Of a stretch of DNA of 64,000 nt, positions 1-12,335 are shown in pieces. Source of the DNA: Rhaphigaster nebulosa (lineage: Eukaryota > Arthropoda > Insecta > Hemiptera > Pentatomidae); NCBI GenBank assembly GCA_948150685.1, contig OX411306.1:234369147-234433146 (forward strand), given 5' to 3'. The translations under genes and the position numbers were made by a program. The notes below the pieces were generated by a model. That model worked only from the letters and a program-made list of their open reading frames with translations, was not told the origin of the DNA and searched no databases. Within the stretch, counting starts at the first letter, position 1. Every line of letters begins with the position of its first letter.

Positions 1-512
1 AGCACATGATGGTAGATTACTACTGGAATTTAAGAAAAGTAGTTCCAAAATATATTAATAAATGCCATAGAAAAGAAGCTTCCGAAATGTTTAATAACTA
101 GATGGATTTACCGAGAATTTTTTCCTCTTTCTTTGCTCTTGATAATAAGATAAGGACCACAGCAATATTCTCTATGATTTTTATATTTCTTTTACATGTT
201 TTAAAAATATTATAATTATGAAAAATTCCTTGTTTGGTTTTTTATTGTATCAATGGATTTCACTGAAAATAGTGTCACTCATATCAGACTAAAATATATG
301 TATAATATGTCATATTTTAGAGATTTGACCTCATAGGACTCCTGAAATATTTGATTTTAGGGTATCAAATTCATATGAAATCAGTTGTGAATACCTTGGA
401 TCCAAAACCACTGTTGGCAACGTTTTTTACATTTACATTAACTATTCTCAAGGAGCATTCGTCTAATTGTGTCATGTAAAAAAACAATTCTACTAGATGC
501 CTATATTAAATT
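1..512. other. AT-rich DNA, no gene seen
   Basis: No open frame, RNA gene or repeat that I recognise. The stretch is AT-rich with short poly-T runs and ends in the T-tract that borders the LINE tail next to it. Confidence 0.6.
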
Positions 513-595
513 TCTTTTTTTTTTCTTTTTTTTTTTTTTTAACTTTATTTTTAAATTCACACCTGTCTATTAGACAACCAGTGAATGTGCTAGCT
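513..595 (-). mobile_element. LINE-J 3' tail (extreme 5' truncation)
   Basis: Positions 541-594 match 35010-35063, the 3' end of the jockey-like LINE at 35010-36480, with only two differences in 54 bases. Both are preceded on the plus strand by a long poly-T tract, which is the poly-A tail of a minus-strand element. The copy is therefore the last ~54 bp of the element plus its tail, the usual product of aborted target-primed reverse transcription. The high identity to the 35-kb copy suggests either relatively recent insertion or a shared source. I could not define a target-site duplication. Confidence 0.75.
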
Positions 596-2079
596 TTTCT
601 TAAACAATTAAAATATTAATTAAAAACATTATAAATTAGCAGGCTATTAAATATAAATACTCCTAATTGACAACTAATAGCAGCAGGTAATCGATAAATA
701 ATTTAGCGATGCTGAGGTTGGTTCAAGAACAGTTTCTGTTAGTCATAGTTTGTGAAGATCTTCCCAACTATTTGAGAAATGTTAAAGCTATTCAGCCAAC
801 ACATAGATGCCTTGGTATCAGGTGATATCAAAATTCTCATGATTTAAATTCTTATATGTTTACATATTGTTTAACACCAGTTTCACCAGTTATGATCAAA
901 ACAATTTAAATGCCTATCATACAACATTAAATGTCGATAAAGATGTTGATGAATGATCCGTTATCATAATAATAAATATTCACTGAACAATTAACTGTAT
1001 AATAAATTTCATATTGCTTAGATTTGTGCATTTGCTTACATGCAAAACTCATCTCTTGACAGGTTCCATCCTAATTTATCAGAATGATTTCATTATAGAA
1101 ACAAACGGTAGGCATTAATTAGAAATAACTGGACAAAAACATGATATCAAATTTCGTATAATATATTAATTGAACGATTAAACTATACACAATAATTCAA
1201 TAAGAATACTTATATTTTCATTATGCTTCAATGCCACATTTCAACCACCAAAACTCCTATGAGCCATTGCAACGTATGTAACAAATTAGAATTGTTGTCT
1301 TATTTATTTTATTTTTTTTGTAAGGCTTTTTGTTTTATTTTATAAAAATTCCTTGGTCCTGAATATCATCCTCCTTCTGGATTAGGTTTGCATTTTCTGG
1401 TTTCTTATTAAACTTTCACACTAATATTTTCTCAAACTAATATTCAGGTATAAAACTTTTGGAAATCCTGATCCCTGTAGTTCTAAGCTTGTTAAAAAAG
1501 GGGTTTCCTTATATAGTTCAGAGTTAAAATAATATCTCATTTAAAGATGTTTTACATAAGTGGGTTTTCTAAATATATAAAATATAGTAGATATATATCC
1601 TTAAACTATATTTTTAAAAAAAATACAAATAAAACTCTAAGAGGTAGAGTTAGGATTAAAGACGGTTTAGAATTAAAATAGATTTTAGAAATATATGTTA
1701 AGTAAGTGTTTCATATTAAAAATAAATGTCCCAACCGGCAATAATTCTGTAACATAATCCTTTACTGACGAGCGTTTTCGAATGACTAAATGTCAGTTTC
1801 TTTAATATTTGTCCTAGCAATATTAATACGGACAGAGTATGTATGTACAGCCATAAGCTTAGGGTGGGAGGATTTATCAATTTTGTCAGGTGTGATTGGC
1901 AGATGAGGGTAGCCAATAGGACTCAAAGGATAACAGGATAATCCGAGGAGTGCAGTAGTCCGCTCCGTGTCGTTCAACTCCGGTCGATAGCCATAGTCCC
2001 ACGCACGGGATTAATGTCATCTTTGTCCTTGTTATAATATTGTTTTGAAATGTATCATAATTTCGTAATAAATTGTATC

Positions 2080-2085
<6 letters not shown>
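596..2085. other. No gene seen; one GC-richer patch
   Basis: AT-rich, with no supportable coding region. About 1860-2020 is clearly richer in GC than its surroundings and contains two CCAAT-like elements (gattggc and gccaat). A 114-codon minus-strand open frame runs through it, but part of that frame is translated (TA)n, so I do not call it a gene. The patch may be part of an unrecognised repeat. Confidence 0.4.

Positions 2086-2149
<64 letters not shown>
2086..2149. repeat. (TA)n microsatellite
   Basis: About 32 uninterrupted TA dinucleotides. It is one of more than ten such arrays in the window. Its palindromic sequence can form cruciforms and its length in an assembly should be treated as approximate. 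Confidence 0.97.
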
Positions 2150-2151
<2 letters not shown>

Positions 2152-2189
2152 TTAAAACCTGTTTGACACGAAACGCAAAAAAAAAGAGA

Positions 2190-2322
2190 AAAGGGAGAAT
2201 GATGTGAACGCCACAATGTCTGGAATACAACTGCCTTTATTGACTTTTCTACAGCCTTATATAGGATTTGCTATGTTTATTTATATATTTTTCCCCATAA
2301 TCCTTAACTCTCCACTAAACGT
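2190..2322 (-). mobile_element. Possible LTR end fragment
   Basis: Read on the minus strand this stretch has a TATA-like element (tatataagg, rc of 2255-2263), then AATAAA (rc of 2236-2241), then a run ending in TTGTGGCG. That order of TATA, polyadenylation signal and TGG start is what one sees at the 3' side of an LTR and the start of a primer-binding site. No matching second LTR, polypurine tract or gag-pol coding sequence is visible, so this is weak. It directly abuts the left breakpoint of the 4.7-kb tandem duplication. Confidence 0.2.
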
Positions 2323-3337
2323 GAAATGATGAATATACCATAATTGCAGATCATAAAAACTTGTACAAACAAAGCTTTAACAGAAAAAAAAACATGAGCA
2401 CCAGACCTCCATCAACTAAGGTCATATTTTCACTAAAATAAAAAATATCAAAATATTGAGGGTCTGAGAAAAAAAAACCGAGACCTCTAAAAGGTATTAA
2501 TCTAACACAAACTCAACTGACGTAAAAATTGTCAACCCTCTAACTCAATTTGGAGATGCACAAAACTCTAAAAATGTCGAAATGGAAAACCGGTAAATAT
2601 CGTAATTTCTGCTGAAATTTAATCCTACTTCTCTGGTATTTTCTGCCTAGAAAATAACCATACATTCCGATGAATGATAATAAAATTAATTTTAAATGCA
2701 TCCCCATCCTCCTCCGATGACTTCCGATGTAGTGCATAAGTCACAGTGAAGTCTCCGGTTTCCATTGGAACATTCACATATAACTTTCAATTATAGTAAC
2801 ACTGTTAAATATAAACATGGCTAAAAAGCCAATTAGCCGTCCTTCTTTCCGATTTAGAAGAAACTTTTTTTCTTTTTTTTTAGAGAGAGATTTCAATTAC
2901 CTTTCAAATACAACAAGTTTTCAACTATTTTGATGTGGCTGTAAAACCTGGGCGTCCTAAAACCTATAAAACCACTGGAGTGGGAGAAAAACTCGAAACA
3001 TGCAAAAGGCACTTACCTAGTACGAATATAACTCACAGAAATTATCAACCCACTAACTCCATTTGGAGGGACTTAAGAGGTGCTCAAAACCTTAAAAACC
3101 GGTAGAGTGAGAGAATAAAGTTTATATAACAGACATCTCCGTGGCCCCATTATCGAATTTTTGAGGTTATGAAATGGATATAAAATTCCTCACCATACTC
3201 CTCCAATGGCTTTCGATATAGTGCAAAAGTCTATTATTTAAACTATTATTTAACATTATTATTTAAAATAATAAAATTAAAAACAAACTATTATTTAAAA
3301 TACAACTAAAAATGTAAATAATTTCTATGATACAATC

Positions 3338-3610
3338 CACATATCGAGCGTTTTTACCGTGTCTAACTATCGAATATGCAAAAATACGGTTTTCATCTTT
3401 GTCAGTTCGGAACGCAATAGTTGAGGCACCCCTTATGGAATAGTCTTGAATTCCTAACCCCCAAAAGACGCAAGGCTTCAACACTTGAGGATTAGGAATT
3501 CAAGACTACCGCAATGCGTGCCTCAACTAGAACGTTTCAAATTGACGTAGATGAAAATCGCATTTTTGCATATTCGATTCTTAAAGATGGTAGGAACGAT
3601 ATGATGGAAA
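3338..3610. repeat. Foldback (hairpin) element FB, copy 1
   Basis: Left arm 3338-3467 and right arm 3491-3610 are reverse complements of each other over about 120 nt with scattered mismatches, separated by a loop of about 23 nt that contains gacgcaaggctt. Conserved blocks shared by both arms include atcgaatatgcaaaaat, agttgaggca and tcttgaattcctaa. A related hairpin lies at 47379-47622. The structure fits a MITE or foldback-type non-autonomous element. It has no coding capacity; the short open frame across it is chance. Its transcript would be a long hairpin. Confidence 0.8.
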
Positions 3611-4519
3611 ACGTTTTAATGTCTTCTTAGGAATTAAATCGTCTTGGAAGCGCATTCTTCTAGGCTATGTAAAAAAAAATATATTTTCTGCTGTTTTAGT
3701 TATACTATAATTATGAAACTTTTTTCCCATTAAATGGATAATAACTAATAAATAAGACTTAAAGTGTATTTGGCTTTCTTTACGAAATCATTTCTTTACT
3801 ATATCTTGCTCTTCACATCTTTACACTTCACTCTAAACAATTTTTTACTTTTATTACATGATTCCATTCTTAACATAGGAAACATAAAATTTTGATCTGC
3901 CTAAAAAAACTGTTATTCAGAAATGTATTAGTAGTGTTTACTGTTAATTAAAATTAATAGTATTTTTATTTTTGTAATAAGCCCTGAAAATTCTTTAATA
4001 AAATCTGAAAATATTAGAAGTTGATATTATAACAGGGAAAGAATGTAATGCGACATACAAGGTGATTCAACACATCCTCTTTGACAACTTTATGTCTCAC
4101 AGTTTCCCAACAAAAGTGGCTAACTTTATTATGATCCCAGTTTACGAGTCCTCTCAATGATATTTTCTTAATTAATCGGCTCAATTATTTTGGTCGTAAA
4201 CTACTTCTGTTATATCTTACAAGTGCTTATTACATCGTAATTGACTAATTAAATTGTATCAGTCGTCATGTAAAGTGTAAAATTGTATATCGATTTATAT
4301 ATATATATACGTCGTGGTTCTGAATTCATCTGCATTGAATCATGGGGCATTTAAAAATAAGACATGAATATTTTTGTCTATACGTATTGACAAATGTTTA
4401 AAGATTTATCGTGACGAACTCGAGTTTTACTTCCGACATGTCTTAATATTTTCCAAAACGTGCTATTCAGAACTTTTATAAATTTTTCTTCCTTAAATAA
4501 CCTTCTCCGAACCTCCTTT

Positions 4520-5631
4520 TTTTATTTATTTATTAACTAACTAAATGGCACTACCGCCCTAGTTGAGAATTGAATTATTGATTTATAGTTTTATTTGATT
4601 TTTTATTTAATTTATTGTTGAGAATTGAATTATTGATTTGCCCTAACTCAGAATTGATTCCATTCCTGCCTTTCTTCCGCCTTCCTTCGCCATCCACTCA
4701 CTCCCAGCCGCCTCAGATCATCGTCCAACCACATCAGCCTCAGTCTTCCGCTCAATCTCTTTCCACCTGGCCTGTGATTCATCATCTTCTTTGGTAGCCC
4801 TTATCCTTGATAATGGCCACAATATTAGGCTGGTCAAAGAGTTGTTTGAGCTCGCTATTTTTTCTGATTCTGCTATATTCAGCCATGCACGTTTACCTAA
4901 GATCTTTCTTTGCCAAACCTTCAGGAACATCTCGCCCTTCCTAGTCATAACCCAGCTCTCGCTCTCGTATGTTACCACCGGTCTTATTATGCTCTTATAA
5001 ATGGTGGTTTTTGCAGATCGAGACAATTCTCGGGATTTAAGCTCTCTATTTAGCGCAAAAAGGCATTTGCTACCAGCCGCTATTCTAGCTTTGATCTTTG
5101 TACTTATATCGTTTTCTTCTGTTACTAGAGATCCTAGATATTTGAAGCTCTTGCAGCTCCCGAAGTTGTGCCCATTAATTTGAACTCCTTCTTGATTAAA
5201 TTGAACCTGATTGTGTTCTTGACGTCCTCATATATTCCATCTTATTTTCGTTAATGCTTTAACTCTTGCTCACCGCCGCCGCTTCAAACTCAACTAACGC
5301 TCCTTAAAGCGCTGGTGATGTGCGCGCTGTAATGGCTACATCGTCTGCGTACGCCATATGTTGGTTCATCCTGTTATAAATATTTCCCCCGGGGTTAGTT
5401 CTTATTGCTCTTATCGCCTTTTCGAGGGCCAAGTTGAATACTACGGGTGGCCCCGCTTTGTCTCAGTCCACCTGTCACTTGTATAGGGCTCCACCAACCT
5501 TTACCTGAGACTTAGTCTCCTTCCACGTCATTTGAATTAATCTCACTAACTAGGGACCTGATATCTCTACCCAACTTTTCTCTTTTTACCGAGTCATACT
5601 GCTGCTTAAAATCTATAAATAAGTTGTAGAC
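4520..5631 (-). pseudogene. Non-LTR retrotransposon reverse transcriptase, broken (copy 1)
   Basis: Translating the minus strand gives the palm and thumb of a LINE reverse transcriptase in order. LFIDFKQQYDSVKRE (from 5631) corresponds to the first catalytic-Asp block. FNLALEKAIRAIRTNPGG follows, then MAYADDVAIT with the catalytic YADD at 5340-5351. After a stop (TAA soon after the YADD) comes FKYLGSLVTEENDI, then IYKSIIRPVVTYESESW and the family's C-terminal tail down to about 4690. Frameshifts and stops lie between these blocks, and the fingers and endonuclease domains are absent, so the copy is 5'-truncated and dead. The first ATG-started open piece is 102 codons (4718-5026). A repeated motif, gttgagaattgaattattga at about 4563 and 4618, sits in the likely 3' untranslated part. 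The clade is uncertain. Confidence 0.85.
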
Positions 5632-5742
5632 ATTTACAGAACTAATAAAATAAGAAAATGTTATATACTAATATAACATGAAAATATGTAGGTAAAAAAA
5701 GGCTGACGTATACATTATACGTTTGTTTCGTCAAAATGGTCC

Positions 5743-6160
5743 AACGGGTATGATGTTGTGATGACAACGAAATATCCGCATGTTGGACACTTTTTATCTT
5801 AGAAATTTCTTTATGTGTTCGTAGCGACATCCTGTAAAGCCTTCCCCAACAAACGATTATTTAATGCAAAAATATGTTTTTCATATTTGACAAGTAGTTC
5901 CTGAAATTTTCGCATTCAAACATAGAAACTCTTTGGCTTTAAATAATAGTATGGATGATTGATAGATAAAGTTGTCATGATAACGAAAAGTATGTAGTTT
6001 GGGCACTTTTTCTCTCGGTTCTGATCTCTTCCTATAGATTTTAACATGATGTTGTAAATCCTAAAGCCTTCCTCAATACACGGTCTATCTAACGCAAAAA
6101 GAATTATTCAAATCGGACTGACAGCTCCTGAAATAAGCGCATTCAAACATACAAACTTTA
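5743..6160 (+). repeat. Tandem pair of LINE-tail-like repeats (copy 1)
   Basis: Two homologous sub-units lie about 220 bp apart (about 5743-5940 and 5966-6160). Both run through a block like aaagccttcc-caa, then taacgcaaaaa or taatgcaaaaa, then a block like ctcctgaaat-gcattcaaacata and aaact. The first ends in ggctttaaataatagtatgg. This string of blocks resembles the 3' untranslated ends of plus-strand LINEs that are common in insects; that assignment is from memory of the motif, not a search. No coding sequence. Confidence 0.55.
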
Positions 6161-8047
6161 TAATACAAATTATAAACTATTTTGAATCTACGTGATAATT
6201 ATAATAGAACCCAACGTAGAGTTTAACTAGAGGCATCGTCAAGGTACTGGTTTTTTGTGACGGTGAGTATATTGTCTTGTACCGAATTTTGATCTCATTC
6301 CCATCCTAGAAGTAGACCAAGTTGGGCAATTCCTTCTGGTCGTATATTCTCATCTTCTCTTCGCAACAAGGTTTCCAGCTCCTCCTTCTTTTTCAGACTG
6401 TACAATAAATCGCCTGCATAACCCCAAGCATCTGTGTATTCTGTAGAGATTTTTCAAAATATAAAAAATGATGGGCTTAGTGTTACTAGTAGAAATAAAC
6501 AGTAAGCAGCTTATCGGGGTCTAAGGAAAATATGTCATGAATGATACTCTCAAGATGAGCATATTAATACATTTTATGTTATTTTAGAGAAACGCTTATA
6601 TGCAAGTTCTATAATTTAAGTCGCCTATTATTTCAAACTGAAATTTTGAATTATCCAGTCGTAAAGGTCCGCAAGTATTGTAAAGATTCATTAGGAAAAT
6701 TCTGACGATCCTTACGTCAATTTTTTTTTCCAATTATAATGCCCAGTATGCCATTATAAAGGGAACTCCTTTAACTAACAGCCATATTAAACAAAGAATA
6801 TCAAATTTTTAATTAACAACTTTGGCATATATTAAAATAATATTCCTTACCAAACAATTTTTGCATTATGCTTTCATTGTATAATAATAATAAACAATAG
6901 AAATTCACATTTAACTTTTATAAAACTGTAATAAAAAGGCAAACTATTAAATTATACTTTAATATTAAAAACCATTTCATTTTATCCGCTTACTTCTTAT
7001 GTTATCAATTTAATATAAAACTACCACCACAAGAAATGATGAATATACCATAATTGCAGATCATAAAAACTTGTACAAACAAAGCTTTAACAGAAAAAAA
7101 AACATGAGCACCAGACCTCCATCAACTAAGGTCATATTTTCACTAAAATAAAAAATATCAAAATATTGAGGGTCTGAGAAAAAAAAACCGAGACCTCTAA
7201 AAGGTATTAATCTAACACAAACTCAACTGACGTAAAAATTGTCAACCCTCTAACTCAATTTGGAGATGCACAAAACTCTAAAAATGTCGAAATGGAAAAC
7301 CGGTAAATATCGTAATTTCTGCTGAAATTTAATCCTACTTCTCTGGTATTTTCTGCCTAGAAAATAACCATACATTCCGATGAATGATAATAAAATTAAT
7401 TTTAAATGCATCCCCATCCTCCTCCGATGACTTCCGATGTAGTGCATAAGTCACAGTGAAGTCTCCGGTTTCCATTGGAACATTCACATATAACTTTCAA
7501 TTATAGTAACACTGTTAAATATAAACATGGCTAAAAAGCCAATTAGCCGTCCTTCTTTCCGATTTAGAAGAAACTTTTTTTCTTTTTTTTTAGAGAGAGA
7601 TTTCAATTACCTTTCAAATACAACAAGTTTTCAACTATTTTGATGTGGCTGTAAAACCTGGGCGTCCTAAAACCTATAAAACCACTGGAGTGGGAGAAAA
7701 ACTCGAAACATGCAAAAGGCACTTACCTAGTACGAATATAACTCACAGAAATTATCAACCCACTAACTCCATTTGGAGGGACTTAAGAGGTGCTCAAAAC
7801 CTTAAAAACCGGTAGAGTGAGAGAATAAAGTTTATATAACAGACATCTCCGTGGCCCCATTATCGAATTTTTGAGGTTATGAAATGGATATAAAATTCCT
7901 CACCATACTCCTCCAATGGCTTTCGATATAGTGCAAAAGTCTATTATTTAAACTATTATTTAACATTATTATTTAAAATAATAAAATTAAAAACAAACTA
8001 TTATTTAAAATACAACTAAAAATGTAAATAATTTCTATGATACAATC

Positions 8048-8320
8048 CACATATCGAGCGTTTTTACCGTGTCTAACTATCGAATATGCAAAAATACGGT
8101 TTTCATCTTTGTCAGTTCGGAACGCAATAGTTGAGGCACCCCTTATGGAATAGTCTTGAATTCCTAACCCCCAAAAGACGCAAGGCTTCAACACTTGAGG
8201 ATTAGGAATTCAAGACTACCGCAATGCGTGCCTCAACTAGAACGTTTCAAATTGACGTAGATGAAAATCGCATTTTTGCATATTCGATTCTTAAAGATGG
8301 TAGGAACGATATGATGGAAA
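8048..8320. repeat. Foldback element FB, duplicated copy
   Basis: Duplicate of 3338-3610 carried within the second 4.7-kb unit (offset 4710). Arms and loop appear unchanged, as expected if the duplication is recent. Confidence 0.8.
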
Positions 8321-9227
8321 ACGTTTTAATGTCTTCTTAGGAATTAAATCGTCTTGGAAGCGCATTCTTCTAGGCTATGTAAAAAAAAATATATTTTCTG
8401 CTGTTTTAGTTATACTATAATTATGAAACTTTTTTCCCATTAAATGGATAATAACTAATAAATAAGACTTAAAGTGTATTTGGCTTTCTTTACGAAATCA
8501 TTTCTTTACTATATCTTGCTCTTCACATCTTTACACTTCACTCTAAACAATTTTTTACTTTTATTACATGATTCCATTCTTAACATAGGAAACATAAAAT
8601 TTTGATCTGCCTAAAAAAACTGTTATTCAGAAATGTATTAGTAGTGTTTACTGTTAATTAAAATTAATAGTATTTTTATTTTTGTAATAAGCCCTGAAAA
8701 TTCTTTAATAAAATCTGAAAATATTAGAAGTTGATATTATAACAGGGAAAGAATGTAATGCGACATACAAGGTGATTCAACACATCCTCTTTGACAACTT
8801 TATGTCTCACAGTTTCCCAACAAAAGTGGCTAACTTTATTATGATCCCAGTTTACGAGTCCTCTCAATGATATTTTCTTAATTAATCGGCTCAATTATTT
8901 TGGTCGTAAACTACTTCTGTTATATCTTACAAGTGCTTATTACATCGTAATTGACTAATTAAATTGTATCAGTCGTCATGTAAAGTGTAAAATTGTATAT
9001 CGATTTATATATATATACGTCGTGGTTCTGAATTCATCTGCATTGAATCATGGGGCATTTAAAAATAAGACATGAATATTTTTGTCTATACGTATTGACA
9101 AATGTTTAAAGATTTATCGTGACGAACTCGAGTTTTACTTCCGACATGTCTTAATATTTTCCAAAACGTGCTATTCAGAACTTTTATAAATTTTTCTTCC
9201 TTAAATAACCTTCTCCGAACCTCCTTT

Positions 9228-10339
9228 TTTTATTTATTTATTAACTAACTAAATGGCACTACCGCCCTAGTTGAGAATTGAATTATTGATTTATAGTTTT
9301 ATTTGATTTTTTATTTAATTTATTGTTGAGAATTGAATTATTGATTTGCCCTAACTCAGAATTGATTCCATTCCTGCCTTTCTTCCGCCTTCCTTCGCCA
9401 TCCACTCACTCCCAGCCGCCTCAGATCATCGTCCAACCACATCAGCCTCAGTCTTCCGCTCAATCTCTTTCCACCTGGCCTGTGATTCATCATCTTCTTT
9501 GGTAGCCCTTATCCTTGATAATGGCCACAATATTAGGCTGGTCAAAGAGTTGTTTGAGCTCGCTATTTTTTCTGATTCTGCTATATTCAGCCATGCACGT
9601 TTACCTAAGATCTTTCTTTGCCAAACCTTCAGGAACATCTCGCCCTTCCTAGTCATAACCCAGCTCTCGCTCTCGTATGTTACCACCGGTCTTATTATGC
9701 TCTTATAAATGGTGGTTTTTGCAGATCGAGACAATTCTCGGGATTTAAGCTCTCTATTTAGCGCAAAAAGGCATTTGCTACCAGCCGCTATTCTAGCTTT
9801 GATCTTTGTACTTATATCGTTTTCTTCTGTTACTAGAGATCCTAGATATTTGAAGCTCTTGCAGCTCCCGAAGTTGTGCCCATTAATTTGAACTCCTTCT
9901 TGATTAAATTGAACCTGATTGTGTTCTTGACGTCCTCATATATTCCATCTTATTTTCGTTAATGCTTTAACTCTTGCTCACCGCCGCCGCTTCAAACTCA
10001 ACTAACGCTCCTTAAAGCGCTGGTGATGTGCGCGCTGTAATGGCTACATCGTCTGCGTACGCCATATGTTGGTTCATCCTGTTATAAATATTTCCCCCGG
10101 GGTTAGTTCTTATTGCTCTTATCGCCTTTTCGAGGGCCAAGTTGAATACTACGGGTGGCCCCGCTTTGTCTCAGTCCACCTGTCACTTGTATAGGGCTCC
10201 ACCAACCTTTACCTGAGACTTAGTCTCCTTCCACGTCATTTGAATTAATCTCACTAACTAGGGACCTGATATCTCTACCCAACTTTTCTCTTTTTACCGA
10301 GTCATACTGCTGCTTAAAATCTATAAATAAGTTGTAGAC
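9228..10339 (-). pseudogene. Non-LTR retrotransposon reverse transcriptase, broken (copy 2)
   Basis: Duplicate of 4520-5631 at offset 4708, with YADD at 10048-10059 and the same 102-codon open piece (9426-9734). It carries the same frameshifts and the same stop after the YADD block. Since the breaks are shared, the element was already dead before the segment was duplicated. Confidence 0.85.
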
Positions 10340-10450
10340 ATTTACAGAACTAATAAAATAAGAAAATGTTATATACTAATATAACATGAAAATATGTAGG
10401 TAAAAAAAGGCTGACGTATACATTATACGTTTGTTTCGTCAAAATGGTCC

Positions 10451-10868
10451 AACGGGTATGATGTTGTGATGACAACGAAATATCCGCATGTTGGACACTT
10501 TTTATCTTAGAAATTTCTTTATGTGTTCGTAGCGACATCCTGTAAAGCCTTCCCCAACAAACGATTATTTAATGCAAAAATATGTTTTTCATATTTGACA
10601 AGTAGTTCCTGAAATTTTCGCATTCAAACATAGAAACTCTTTGGCTTTAAATAATAGTATGGATGATTGATAGATAAAGTTGTCATGATAACGAAAAGTA
10701 TGTAGTTTGGGCACTTTTTCTCTCGGTTCTGATCTCTTCCTATAGATTTTAACATGATGTTGTAAATCCTAAAGCCTTCCTCAATACACGGTCTATCTAA
10801 CGCAAAAAGAATTATTCAAATCGGACTGACAGCTCCTGAAATAAGCGCATTCAAACATACAAACTTTA
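10451..10868 (+). repeat. Tandem pair of LINE-tail-like repeats (copy 2)
   Basis: Duplicate of 5743-6160 within the second unit, offset 4708. It has the same two ~220-bp sub-units. Confidence 0.55.
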
Positions 10869-11750
10869 TAATACAAATTATAAACTATTTTGAATCTACG
10901 TGATAATTATAATAGAACCCAACGTAGAGTTTAACTAGAGGCATCGTCAAGGTACTGGTTTTTTGTGACGGTGAGTATATTGTCTTGTACCGAATTTTGA
11001 TCTCATTCCCATCCTAGAAGTAGACCAAGTTGGGCAATTCCTTCTGGTCGTATATTCTCATCTTCTCTTCGCAACAAGGTTTCCAGCTCCTCCTTCTTTT
11101 TCAGACTGTACAATAAATCGCCTGCATAACCCCAAGCATCTGTGTATTCTGTAGAGATTTTTCAAAATATAAAAAATGATGGGATCATATTGGCTTAGTG
11201 TTACTAGTAGAAATAAACAGTAAGCAGCTTATCGGGGTCTAAGGAAAATATGTCATGAATGATACTCTCAAGATGAGCATATTAATACATTTTATGTTAT
11301 TTTAGAGAAACGCTTATATGCAAGTTCTATAATTTAAGTCGCCTATTATTTCAAACTGAAATTTTGAATTATCCAGTCGTAAAGGTCCGCAAGTATTGTA
11401 AAGATTCATTAGGAAAATTCTGACGATCCTTACGTCAATTTTTTTTTCCAATTATAATGCCCAGTATGCCATTATAAAGGGAACTCCTTTAACTAACAGC
11501 CATATTAAACAAAGAATATCAAATTTTTAATTAACAACTTTGGCATATATTAAAATAATATTCCTTACCAAACAATTTTTGCATTATGCTTTCATTGTAT
11601 AATAATAATAAACAATAGAAATTCACATTTAACTTTTATAAAACTGTAATAAAAAGGCAAACTATTAAATTATACTTTAATATTAAAAACCATTTCATTT
11701 TATCCGCTTACTTCTTATGTTATCAATTTAATATAAAACTACCACCACAA

Positions 11751-12228
11751 GATTTGGCTTATTTAATCAGCACTATCTAGTGTCTAAACATTAACTAAGC
11801 TATTTTTTTTACATTAAAAAGAATTCAAATTAACAATTTTGTATACTTTTTATTGCTTAATTAACCCAATTTAAATGTTCGCAATTGTAATTATTCAGTC
11901 ATAAACATGAACAATAACAATTATCTCACAGCCAATAGTTTATTACTTAAATTATTCATCGTAAACCAACTTATAATTTTGTTATAATTAGTTTCAAATT
12001 AAAGCTATCAATAAATATATTAATTCAATTTATTGAAATATAAACATACTGTTTATCTGTTTTAGCATTAGCTTAATTTCCGATTTGTTTTATTATGTTT
12101 CCTGATTCCATCTACATTTTTATTTTAAATTTAAAATGAAACCATTTAAAGTATGTTCCTAATTATTTTCTTTCTTTTTTTTTTTTATTGTAGATAGAAT
12201 AATAACTTTAAAAGGAAAATTTTAAAGA

Positions 12229-12229
<1 letters not shown>
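11751..12229. other. No gene seen
   Basis: AT-rich single-copy-looking DNA following the right end of the duplication. No ORF or repeat structure recognised. Confidence 0.5.

Positions 12230-12308
<79 letters not shown>
12230..12308. repeat. (TA)n microsatellite
   Basis: Nearly 80 bp of uninterrupted TA. Confidence 0.97.
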
Positions 12309-12312
<4 letters not shown>

Positions 12313-12335
12313 ATATTAATCATACTGTTTTTATT

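Larger units (their letters stand above)
2323..7032. repeat. 4.71-kb tandem duplication, copy 1
   Basis: The segment from gaaatgat at 2323 to accaccacaa at 7023-7032 recurs immediately downstream in direct orientation. Alignment by eye holds over the whole length with constant offsets: 4710 at the start, 4708 after a (TA)n tract near 4300 that is one repeat longer here, and 4718 after about 6476, where copy 2 has a 10-base insertion. I noticed no substitutions in the stretches compared. The contents are a foldback element, a reverse transcriptase pseudogene and a LINE-tail-like repeat pair. The near identity of non-functional DNA means the duplication is young, or that two haplotypes were assembled in series. 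Confidence 0.95.
7033..11750. repeat. 4.72-kb tandem duplication, copy 2
   Basis: Direct repeat of 2323-7032. Differences seen are one TA fewer near 9010 and a 10-base insertion (atcatattgg) at about 11184-11193. At the central junction (7023-7040) the tail accaccacaa joins gaaatgat. The tail in copy 2 continues as gatttggc and the head in copy 1 is preceded by cgt, so the two ends share only the 2 bases ga. That microhomology fits non-homologous or replication-based duplication rather than recombination between long repeats. Confidence 0.95.

Noticed and set aside
1886..2230. 114-codon minus-strand ORF
   Set aside because: A quarter of it is translated TA repeat and the rest has no motif; it is open partly because of the microsatellite.
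2540..2737. 65-codon ORF found identically twice (also 7250-7447)
   Set aside because: Identity is explained by the 4.7-kb duplication, not by selection; the peptide has no recognisable feature.
3263..3484. 73-codon ORF found twice (also 7973-8194)
   Set aside because: It lies in one arm of the foldback element and is repeated only because the whole segment is duplicated.
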